Assembly (NCBI GenBank): GCA_012031335.1 | Contig: JAAUTT010000322.1 | Location: 1-5,910, forward strand | Length of the DNA stretch: 5,910 nt | From: Bacteroidales bacterium | GTDB taxonomy: Bacteria; Bacteroidota; Bacteroidia; Bacteroidales; JAAUTT01 | Direction: 5' to 3' | Shown: positions 1 through 5,910 of the stretch, piece by piece | How the letters are laid out: every line of letters starts with the position of its first letter | How positions within the stretch are numbered: the first letter of the stretch is position 1 | Notes under the pieces: generated by a model | What the model was told of the DNA's origin: nothing | The model's input: only the letters and a program-made list of their open reading frames with translations | The model's database searches: none | Made by a program: the position numbers and the translations under genes

Positions 1-1
1 A

Positions 2-1642
2 ACGGCATCTCATGTTCAGTATATATGCCCTGTCCATCATTTTCTCGAAAGCTGGAACGATGCTGAACCTAAATCCGGAAGTTATAGTCTGGCGCAACCA
101 ACCATTCAGCATATTTTTAACACCAGGCATTTTCAGGAAAATCTGTTGAAATGGTCGGGCAACGGACAGTCTTATTACGATTTTATCAGGTCGAACTGGT
201 TAACAAATATTTACCCCAAATCTGATTCAGACATATCTTTGAGGGTTTCTGGAATAAAGTCCTGCAGGATGGTATATTTGAACTTAAAAACACACCTGCT
301 GTAACAATAACTTACAATACAGCTGCTGTTACGGGTATTTTACCCTCTGTAAAAGCAGCGGGGAAAGAAATGCCCGAACTTCATTTTTACGAAAGTATAG
401 CGATAGGAGCAGGATGGCAGGCAAATAACCCATGGTTACAGGAATTGCCCGACGCTGTTTCAAAAGTTACCTGGGATAATTTTGCAGCTGTTTCCCCTCA
501 ATTGGCTAAAGAAAAGGGTTGGGTAAACGGAGCTTACATAACCATAAACAAGAAATTCGATGTTCCGGTTGTTATTCAACCTGGTCAAAATTACGATACC
601 ATTTCCATAGCGTTGGGATATGGCCATACCAATATGGGAAAAGTAGCCAATGGAGTTGGCGCTAATGCATATCAACTTCTGCCATTATCCGGTGTGCGGG
701 TTTTGAATTTTGCTCCTGCCCAAAGTTATGTTGCCACCGGAAAAGTGGAACGACTGGCCCAAACCCAGGAACATAATTCCATGGAAGGCAGGCCAATTGT
801 AAGAGAAGCAAACCTCTCCGAGCATCTTAAAAACCCGGAAGCCGGAAATGAAATCCACCGGGAGTTTGAAGAAAAACATTTGTCGCTCTACGATCCACCC
901 AAATACGATGGATATCACTGGGGAATGAGCATCGATCTTAATTCCTGCATTGGATGCGGCGCTTGTGTTATCGGTTGTCAGTCGGAAAATAATATTCCGG
1001 TGGTTGGTAAAAAGGAAGTTACCAAACGCCGGGCCATGCATTGGATTCGTATTGACAGATATTATTCCGAAAATCCTGCCAATCCAAAAGTGTTTTTTCA
1101 ACCCATGACATGCCAGCAGTGTGACCACGCTCCCTGCGAGAATGTATGCCCGGTGTCGGCTACCAACCACAGCAACGAAGGTCTCAGCCAAATGGCATAC
1201 AACCGGTGTGTTGGTACCAAATATTGTATCAACAACTGTCCTTATAAGGTGCGGAGGTTTAACTGGTTCAGATATGCAGGGAATGAGAAATTCGATTATA
1301 ACATGAACGAAGACCTTGGAAGGTTGGTGCTCAATCCCGATGTTACCGTCGCGAAGTGGGGTAGTCGAAAAATGTACTTTTTGTGTTCAGCGTATCCAGG
1401 ATAAAAAGCTGGCTGCAAAACTGGAAAACCGTCCCCTCAGGGATGGAGAACTTCTCACTGCTTGTGCACAGGCTTGTCCAACCAAAGCTATCCGTTTTGG
1501 TAATACACTCGACCCCGACAGTGAAGTGTCGAAGTTAAAGAAAGATCCAAGAAATTATCATGTTCTGGAAGAACTTCATACTTTACCATCTATCGGATAC
1601 CTGACGCTCATCAGGAATATGAAAGAAGATGAATCAGCCTAA
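2..1642 (+). CDS. actB: ActB, iron-sulfur subunit of alternative complex III (5'-partial, two frameshifts)
   Basis: C-terminal half (about 546 residues after joining frames) of the large peripheral ActB subunit, which carries electrons from the membrane quinol site to the haem subunits. The gene enters from the left edge, so its N-terminal half is missing. Coding runs in frame 2 to about 240, frame 1 from 241 to 1350, and frame 2 from 1352 to the TAA at 1640-1642. The first part is the end of the molybdopterin-oxidoreductase-like domain, with family-typical strings such as [13 protein letters not shown] near the left edge and [14 protein letters not shown] at about 418-459. The ferredoxin domain follows with four Cys groups: CX2CX2CX3C (946-978), CX2CX4CX3C (1111-1149), CX5CX3C (1207-1239), and CTFC (1373-1384) with CAQAC (1463-1477). 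These 15 cysteines fit three [4Fe-4S] clusters and one [3Fe-4S] cluster, as known for ActB. As read literally, translation would end at 1404 and lose the last group. ActC follows 32 bases later. Related PsrB/DmsB/HybA-type subunits share the Cys pattern, but the fusion and the neighbours specify ActB. Confidence 0.93.
238..240 (+). other. actB: Frameshift 1 in actB (apparent loss of one T)
   Basis: Frame 2 encodes family-like protein up to Asp-Ile-Ser (codons 230-238) and continues into a stop at about 302-304. Frame 1 is closed by TGA at 223-225 but resumes family-like protein from Glu-Gly-Phe-Trp (241 onwards). Adding one T to the TTT at 238-240 gives Ser-Phe-Glu-Gly-Phe-Trp and joins the two without loss. 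The exact base is inferred; the switch from frame 2 to frame 1 is seen directly. Confidence 0.85.
1348..1360 (+). other. actB: Frameshift 2 in actB (net +1 or -2 bases)
   Basis: Frame 1 reads Asn-Pro-Asp-Val-Thr-Val to 1350 and then runs into unrelated residues and TAA at 1402-1404. Frame 2 resumes from CGA at 1352 with Arg-Ser-Gly-Val-Val-Glu-Lys-Cys. From memory the family has Val-Arg-Ser-Arg-Gly-Val here. One Arg codon is therefore missing, and a net loss of two bases explains the junction as well as the gain of one. This break is near a G run (1357-1361), not a T run. Confidence 0.85.
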
Positions 1643-1674
1643 GCAATTATAAAAACTGATAAATTTAAGTTCAC

Positions 1675-3040
1675 ATGTATAAAACCGAAGTTAGAGGGCC
1701 CCTGATTCATGGCGATAAGGATTACAGGCAGATCTCTACAGATATTATTCAGCCCATGGAGGGTCGGCCACCGCTCTGGTGGTTCATAGCACTGGCAATA
1801 GCGCTTATAGCTGCTTCAGTTGGGGTCTGGGCAATAGTTGTAACTGTTTCTGTAGGTATTGGTACCTGGGGATTGAATAACTCCGTGGCCTGGGGTTGGG
1901 AAATCATCAATTTTGTATGGTGGATCGGTATTGGCCATGCAGGAACGGCTTTTTCAATTTTCCTGCTTATCCTTCGTCAAAAATGGAGAACCTCTATCAA
2001 CCGGGCAGCCGAGGCAATGACTGTATTTGCTGTAATATGTGCCGCCATTTTTCCTGCCTTGCATATGGGACGCGTATGGCTTGCTTTTTATATTATACCC
2101 TATCCCAATACCCGCGGTCCTCTATGGGTAAACTATAATAGTCCGCTATTCTGGGATTTTGCTGCCATCAGTTCTTATCTTTTAATTTCAGCTTCATTCT
2201 GGTATCTTGGGATGCTTCCCGATTTTGCCACCATTCGCGACAGGACCACCAGTAAGCTGAAGAAAGCTATATACGGACTTCTTGCCATGGGATGGAGCGG
2301 ATCGACACACAACTGGCTGCGTTACGAGTCTCTGGCCTTTGTATTGGGTGGTATTGCTGCAGTTTTGGTTGTTTCGGTTCATTCAATTGTATCTACCGAC
2401 TTTGCCGTGAGTGTTGAACCAGGTTGGCATGCAACAATTTTTCCGCCATATTTTGTTGTAGGCGCTATATTCTCGGGTTTTGCCATGGTGATGACCCTCA
2501 TGATCATTATCCGTAAGTTATACAAGCTTAGCGATTATATCACGGACTCACATCTGGTGGCGATTGCCAAAATTCTGACTTTTATAAGCTTAATTATGGG
2601 CACGGCTTACCTTACCGAGATTTTTATTGCATGGTATTCCGGAAGCCCTTATGAATTGCACACATTCTTTAAAGCGCGGATATTTGGTCCCTGGGCTTTT
2701 GAATTCTGGGCAATGTTTATCTGTAATGCTATTATTCCACAGTTGTTCTGGTTCAAAAAGATACGATCCAAAATCTGGTGGATGTTTGCCATCTCTCTGT
2801 TTATCAATGTGGGGATGTGGTACGAACGGTTTTAATATTGTTGTTACATCGCTGGCACAGGACTATTTGCCTTCGAGTTGGACAACCTACAGCCCTACCA
2901 TCGTTGAAATAGGATTGTATGTAGGTACTCTGGGGATTTTCTCCGTTGGTGTACTGTTATTCTTCCGCTATGTACCTATGATTGCTATCAGCGAAGTTAA
3001 GTCGGTACTTAAATTAGGAAAGAAATCGAAGACTCATTAA
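1675..3040 (+). CDS. actC: ActC, NrfD/PsrC-like quinol-binding membrane subunit of alternative complex III (frameshifted near the 3' end)
   Basis: Integral membrane subunit of the NrfD/PsrC family, which in ACIII binds and oxidises quinol next to the ActB clusters. The joined protein is 454 residues, a normal ActC length. Hydrophobic segments lie at about residues 34-58, 74-100, 113-137, 158-180, 218-240, 256-280, 295-320, 338-358, 366-384 and 408-430, matching the ten helices known for ActC. Typical strings are WWIGIGHAGT (residues 82-91, His88), LHMGRVW (129-135) and YLPSSW after the break. The ATG at 1675 is the first in this frame after actB and gives the usual charged N-terminus before helix 1; no Shine-Dalgarno is visible. 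As read, translation stops at 2833-2835 after 386 residues and loses the last helix and the basic tail, which continue in frame 2 from 2831 to TAA at 3038-3040. ActD starts 10 bases later. ActF is the paralogous subunit; HAGT and the position right after actB mark this one as ActC. Confidence 0.95.
2830..2833 (+). other. actC: Frameshift 3, in actC (apparent extra T in TTTT)
   Basis: Frame 1 reads Tyr-Glu-Arg-Phe and then TAA at 2833-2835. Removing one T from the TTTT at 2830-2833 gives Tyr-Glu-Arg-Phe-Asn-Ile-Val-Val-Thr-Ser-Leu, which matches ActC as I recall it, and the frame stays open to 3040. The junction can be placed to within this T run. Confidence 0.92.
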
Positions 3041-3050
3041 TATTTAATAT

Positions 3051-3551
3051 ATGAGCAAAACTATAGTCGGAGTTTTTGAAAATGAAGATACCCTTGTTGA
3101 CGCCATTCATAAAGTTAAGGCTAAGGGTATCGATATTGAAGAAGTTTATACACCGTATCCCGTATTTGAAGTATTGGATGTTGTAGGTAAAAAGTCAAGG
3201 ATACGAACCGTGGCTTATTTCTACGGATTATTTGCAGCCTTGTCTCTGCTGGCATTTTTGTATTATACCTCTGTTATCAGCTGGCCAATTAATTATGGTG
3301 GTAAGCCTGTGAATTCCTTTCCGTCATTTATCATCATAACATTGGTATTAACAATTTTTTCGGTAACAGTGCTCAGTTTATTTACCTTTTCGGTAGGAGC
3401 TAAATTGTTTCCGGGACAAAAAGCCAAAATTGTAGATGAAAGAGCCACCGACGACAAGTTTGTTTTGGTGGTGCAAAGCGATAAGGATTATAACAATGAA
3501 GTGAATGCGATATTAAAAGAAGCAGGAGCTTTGGAAATAAAAGAAAATTAA
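3051..3551 (+). CDS. actD: ActD, DUF3341 membrane subunit of alternative complex III
   Basis: Small accessory membrane subunit (166 residues, intact), a DUF3341 protein. It has an N-terminal soluble region beginning SKTIVGVFENED, then the family-typical stretch around Tyr-Thr-Pro-Tyr-Pro-Val (residues 33-38), where ActD usually has YTPFPVHG. Helix 1 is at about 52-74, the conserved loop SWPINYGGKPVNSFPSF at 77-93, and helix 2 at about 91-116. The C-terminal soluble part ends at residue 166. In ACIII structures ActD packs against the membrane subunits with two helices; its exact role is unresolved, and it carries no cofactor motif here either. The ATG at 3051 follows actC by 10 bases and no Shine-Dalgarno is seen. 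ActE follows after 12 bases, consistent with one transcript. The reading frame has no break, unlike actB, actC and actF. Confidence 0.93.
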   Translation: MSKTIVGVFENEDTLVDAIHKVKAKGIDIEEVYTPYPVFEVLDVVGKKSRIRTVAYFYGLFAALSLLAFLYYTSVISWPINYGGKPVNSFPSFIIITLVLTIFSVTVLSLFTFSVGAKLFPGQKAKIVDERATDDKFVLVVQSDKDYNNEVNAILKEAGALEIKEN

Positions 3552-3563
3552 GACAATCAGGAT

Positions 3564-4130
3564 ATGCAACTATTTCGTCAATGGCCGGCCATATTAGGAA
3601 CTGCGATAATACTTGGACTATCATCGTGCGACAGGGATAATAATCATCCGGGTTATGATTTCTTTCCCGATATGGCTTATTCACATGCTTATGAAACCAA
3701 TTCGGCCAATTCTAATTTTAAAGATGGAAAAACCATGCGGGCACCTGTGCAAGGAACCGTAAGCAGGGATTTTATTGACTATCCTCTTAAGAAAAACGAT
3801 CAGGACAGGGCACTCGCCGGAAAAACAATTGTGAACCCATTGCCATACACCAGAGAAAATATTGAACGCGGCAAAAAAGTTTACCAGGCTTATTGTCTAA
3901 TTTGCCATGGCGAAACTGGCGATGGTAAAGGCTTTTTATTTACAAGCGGAAAATATCCTTTTCCTCCGGCATCCCTGATTAACGATAAAATGCGAAATGC
4001 TCCCGACGGAGAGTTTTATCATGTAATCACCGTTGGTTTTGGTATCATGAGCGATTATGGATCCCAGATCCGTCCGGACGACCGGTGGAAAACCATCATG
4101 TATATCCGGCAGGAATTAGAGAAAAAGTAG
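3564..4130 (+). CDS. actE: ActE, lipoprotein monohaem cytochrome c of alternative complex III
   Basis: Periplasmic-side c-type cytochrome, 188 residues and intact. The N-terminus is a lipoprotein signal with a lipobox ending Leu-Ser-Ser-Cys (Cys22), so the mature protein is expected to be lipid-anchored. A linker of about 75 residues follows, including APVQGTVSR (residues 60-68), a string typical of ActE. The haem c motif CLICH is at residues 111-115 (His115 proximal ligand). Met162 in GIMSDYGSQI is the likely distal ligand; many homologues have MPSYGSQI, so Pro is replaced by Ser-Asp here. In the family ActE works with the pentahaem ActA to pass electrons on to the terminal oxidase or soluble cytochromes. 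The ATG at 3564 is supported because it gives a complete signal peptide. The gene sits 12 bases after actD and 27 bases before actF. Confidence 0.95.
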   Translation: MQLFRQWPAILGTAIILGLSSCDRDNNHPGYDFFPDMAYSHAYETNSANSNFKDGKTMRAPVQGTVSRDFIDYPLKKNDQDRALAGKTIVNPLPYTRENIERGKKVYQAYCLICHGETGDGKGFLFTSGKYPFPPASLINDKMRNAPDGEFYHVITVGFGIMSDYGSQIRPDDRWKTIMYIRQELEKK

Positions 4131-4157
4131 TAACTGACAACAGAAATATCAATAGCA

Positions 4158-5337
4158 ATGAATATTCAGGATAAAGAAACTTTCAATTTTTCACCGTTAC
4201 TGAGAAATATTTGTCTTGTGCTGATAGCCATCGGGCTTGGCACCTTTGTTTATGCATTTATTTCCAACCCAGCCAAAGCATGGGCTAATTATCTGGTAAA
4301 CAATTATTACTTTTTATCTTTGGCTGTTGGTGCTTCCTTTTTCTATGCCATTCAATACATTACTCAATCGGGATGGTCATCGGGGTTTAAGCGGGTACCT
4401 GAAGCAATGTTTGGATATCTGCCTGTTGCTGCCCTGTTTTTCGTTTTGCTGTTTTTTGGGATGCATTATCTTTATGAATGGTCGCATCACGATGTTGCCC
4501 TTCACGATGAGCTCATAGCACATAAATCGCCCTATCTGAATGTTCCGTTCTTTTTTATAAGGCTCTTTGTGTTCTTTGCAGCCTGGATACTTTTAACCCA
4601 GCAGTTACGAAAGCTTTCGCTCAGGGAAGACAAAGAAGGAGGCATGGTTAACTTTCAAAAAAGCGAGCTATATTCAAAGATTTTCATTTTTATACTGGGT
4701 GTCACATTTTCAATGTCGGTAATCGACTGGATAAAATCCATTGAAGTGCATTGGTTTAGTACCTTGTTTGCACTTAAGGGGTTTATAAGCGCGTTTCTGC
4801 ATGGCACAGCTGCGATAGTGCTTATTGTGCTGTTACTTAGTTATAAAGGATATTTTCCCTTCCTCAACGGCAGCCATTTACACGATTTTAACCGGTACAT
4901 GTTTATTCTTTCAATTTTTTACGGATACTTTTGGTTTTCGCAGTTTTATGCTTATCTGGTATGCCAATATACCCGAAGAAACTGTTTATTATGCCATTCG
5001 TTGGGGTGAGGGTTGGAAGGCCATGTTTTTCTCAGATATAATCGTAAACTGGTTATTGCCTTTTTTAATTCTGTTACCCCCCATTCTCAGCCGTAAGAAA
5101 TTTCTTTTAACCATTATGGCGGGTGTCCTTCTTGTTGGGTTTTACATCGACATATACATGTCGGTAATGCCGGGATTATTTAAAAACAATAATTTTGGGT
5201 TCATCGAAATCGGAAGCTTTTTGGGATATGCAGGTTTATTTGTACTCGTTGTTTTCCGGCAACTGTCCAAAGCCCCGCTCGTAGCCCGAAATCATCCCTA
5301 TCTGGAAGAAAGTCTGGAGCATCATTTTCATCAGTAG
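4158..5337 (+). CDS. actF: ActF, NrfD-like membrane subunit of alternative complex III (one frameshift)
   Basis: Second NrfD-like integral membrane subunit, partner of ActC in the ACIII membrane core and proposed to take part in proton translocation. The joined protein is 392 residues. Hydrophobic segments lie at about residues 16-36, 49-69, 86-106, 129-149, 172-192, 206-228, 246-268, 293-311, 316-334 and 350-368, i.e. ten helices. Typical strings are GYLPVAALFF (86-95), HWFSTLFALK (198-207), MLIWYANIPEET (264-275) and the C-terminal KAPLVARNHPYLEESL (371-386). The last is a strong family signature and shows that the 3' end is complete. As read, frame 3 from ATG 4158 stops at 5007-5009, while frame 1 carries the rest from 4948 to TAG at 5335-5337. 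The ATG at 4948 lies inside the gene and should not be used as a separate start. No cox genes follow, although cytochrome oxidase genes often come next in Bacteroidota act operons. Confidence 0.94.
4944..4947 (+). other. actF: Frameshift 4, in actF (apparent extra T in TTTT)
   Basis: Frame 3 reads Trp-Phe-Ser-Gln-Phe to 4946 and then a short unrelated tail to the stop at 5007-5009. Removing one T of the TTTT at 4944-4947 gives Ser-Gln-Phe-Met-Leu-Ile-Trp-Tyr-Ala-Asn, the conserved ActF sequence, and frame 1 stays open to 5337. This is the same kind of change as in actC. Confidence 0.92.
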
Positions 5338-5343
5338 GAGGGG

Positions 5344-5384
5344 GTAAGCTACTTCTGAGTCATAACTTCGTACGCAAGGCTTAC
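5344..5384. repeat. Short inverted repeat between the convergent genes
   Basis: A perfect 6-base inverted repeat, GTAAGC (5344-5349) and GCTTAC (5379-5384), encloses 29 bases just after the actF stop. A 10-base palindrome GGTTTAAACC follows directly (5385-5394), and CGTACG lies in the loop (5369-5374). The position suits a bidirectional transcription end between actF and the minus-strand genes. However, the stem is short, the loop long, and there is no T run directly after it, so I do not call an intrinsic terminator. Chance is a reasonable explanation. Confidence 0.2.
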
Positions 5385-5530
5385 GGTTTAAACCTGGGGG
5401 TTTTGTTCAAATTCATTGGAATGTCGCCAACATTATTTCTTTCTTCAGTATAAGCCACCTGAGCTTTTATTTGGATTATTGGTGCTGAAAATAAAAGCAA
5501 TAGCAGCAAACATTTGTTAATACATTTCAT
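5381..5530 (-). CDS. Hypothetical 49-residue secreted peptide, possibly a truncated gene start
   Basis: Minus-strand frame from ATG (5528-5530) to TAA (5381-5383), 49 residues, not recognised. The N-terminus looks like a classical signal peptide: MKCINK, six leucines at residues 8-13, then a turn and Ile-Lys-Ala-Gln (21-24), an ending common in exported Bacteroidota proteins. Only about 25 polar residues follow, ending Thr-Pro-Arg-Phe-Lys-Pro. A secreted protein this short is unusual, so this may be the start of a longer gene cut by a stop or indel; the DNA beyond the stop runs into antisense actF with no plausible continuation. It starts 16 bases after the end of the upstream minus-strand frame (5547), so the two may be co-transcribed. 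It is convergent to actF, with 43 bases between the two stops. The signal peptide is the main evidence that this is real. Confidence 0.45.
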   Translation of the reverse strand: MKCINKCLLLLLLFSAPIIQIKAQVAYTEERNNVGDIPMNLNKTPRFKP

Positions 5531-5546
5531 CGTAAGCAGAATTAAA

Positions 5547-5910
5547 TTATTCAAACTGTTTATCTATTATTTTTTCAAAGAAAGTTGACTTTAATATTAT
5601 ATAGGTATAGGCTTCTGATGACCTATAATTGTGTTTAGCTATTAACAAATTTTTGTCAGAAGATATAATATCTACAGAAACAGAATTCGTAACTGTTTTT
5701 GTAAAATTAGTTTTGCGAATTATTCCAGTATAAGGTTTATTATCAATAATAACTTTTATTGAGTCTGACGCAATCTTCTTATAATTTTTTTGTGATATGG
5801 TAAAAGTTCCATGTAATTTATTGTTAATATAATCTAACTCGACAGATGTTTATAGATCTGTGGTATTTTTAGGAATATAAAGAAAAAGGCAAAAATCGCT
5901 AACACCGAAA
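5547..5910 (-). pseudogene. Unrecognised protein, C-terminal end, partial at the right edge and with an in-frame stop
   Basis: Minus-strand frame ending at TAA (5547-5549). It is open for 100 codons back to a TAA at 5850-5852, with no Met codon in that stretch, and is open again in the same frame from 5853 to the window edge (about 19 codons ending Tyr-Ile-Pro-Lys-Asn-Thr-Thr-Asp-Leu). A 100-codon open frame in DNA this AT-rich is unlikely by chance, and the lack of a start suggests that the N-terminus lies outside the window. The stop at 5850 is then either a real interruption or a sequence error. The product is polar, Lys/Ile/Asn/Ser/Thr-rich, with alternating beta-type stretches such as VELDYINNKLHGTFTI and VTNSVSVDIIS, and no membrane segment in the 100-residue part. 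I recognise no family or motif and assign no function. Labelled pseudogene only because of the stop. Confidence 0.45.

Noticed and set aside
685..1191. Long minus-strand open frame of 168 codons opposite actB.
   Set aside because: It lies wholly antisense to the well-supported ActB ferredoxin region, including Cys groups 1 and 2, and its product has no recognisable features.
1643..1674. Possible internal promoter in the AT-rich 32 bases between actB and actC.
   Set aside because: No Bacteroidota-type -33/-7 pair (TTG ... TANNTTTG) is visible; it is more simply an operon spacer.
2627..3040. Separate 137-residue protein overlapping the actC end.
   Set aside because: Only the part from about 2831 is coding, as the ActC C-terminus; the first part is an out-of-frame reading of ActC helices.
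4825..5337. Separate small membrane protein starting at ATG 4825 or 4948.
   Set aside because: From 4948 it is the in-frame continuation of ActF after the T-run frameshift; before that it is out of frame with clear ActF coding.
5362..5372. ATAACTTCGTA, identical to 11 of 13 bases of a loxP arm.
   Set aside because: There is no matching inverted arm at the 8-base spacing, so this is a chance match and not a recombination site.
5338..5400. Rho-independent terminator after actF.
   Set aside because: The only stem is six pairs with a 29-base loop and no following T run on either strand.

Overview
The window holds most of an operon for alternative complex III (ACIII, the Act complex), a membrane quinol:cytochrome c/HiPIP oxidoreductase that replaces the bc1 complex in many Bacteroidota and some other phyla. 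On the + strand, in canonical order, are actB (C-terminal half only, entering from the left edge), actC, actD, actE and actF. The genes are separated by about 10-35 bases and have no internal promoter that I can recognise. A Bacteroidota-like source is inferred from four things: the gene order, start codons without clear Shine-Dalgarno sequences, a Bacteroidota-style signal peptide ending in Ala-Gln, and the close match of the Act motifs to that phylum as I remember them. I cannot place it below phylum level.

Layout: 2-1642 is actB (end of the molybdopterin-oxidoreductase-like domain, then the four-cluster ferredoxin domain). 1675-3040 is actC (NrfD/PsrC-type quinol-binding membrane subunit). 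3051-3551 is actD (two-helix DUF3341 subunit). 3564-4130 is actE (lipoprotein monohaem cytochrome c). 4158-5337 is actF (second NrfD-like membrane subunit). Beyond 5337 the + strand carries nothing recognisable. Two convergent minus-strand reading frames follow: a 49-residue secreted peptide (5381-5530), and the C-terminal end of an unrecognised protein that runs off the right edge and contains an in-frame stop (5547-5910). From about 5540 rightwards the DNA is clearly more AT-rich than the act genes.

How the genes work together (family knowledge): ActC, with ActF as its membrane counterpart, oxidises menaquinol/quinol. Electrons pass through the ActB iron-sulfur clusters to the pentahaem ActA (expected upstream, not in the window) and to ActE, then to a terminal oxidase. 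ActD is an accessory membrane subunit.

The most striking property is that three of the five act genes are broken by frameshifts while family-like protein continues without a gap on the other side: actB twice (about 238-240 and 1348-1360), actC once (2830-2833) and actF once (4944-4947). Three of the four lie exactly at T runs, one having lost a T and two having gained one. This pattern suggests homopolymer errors in the underlying sequence or assembly more than biology, but decay or frameshift decoding cannot be excluded from one sequence. I see no new kind of system here; the known ACIII operon and its frame breaks, plus the unknown minus-strand genes, are what the window offers.
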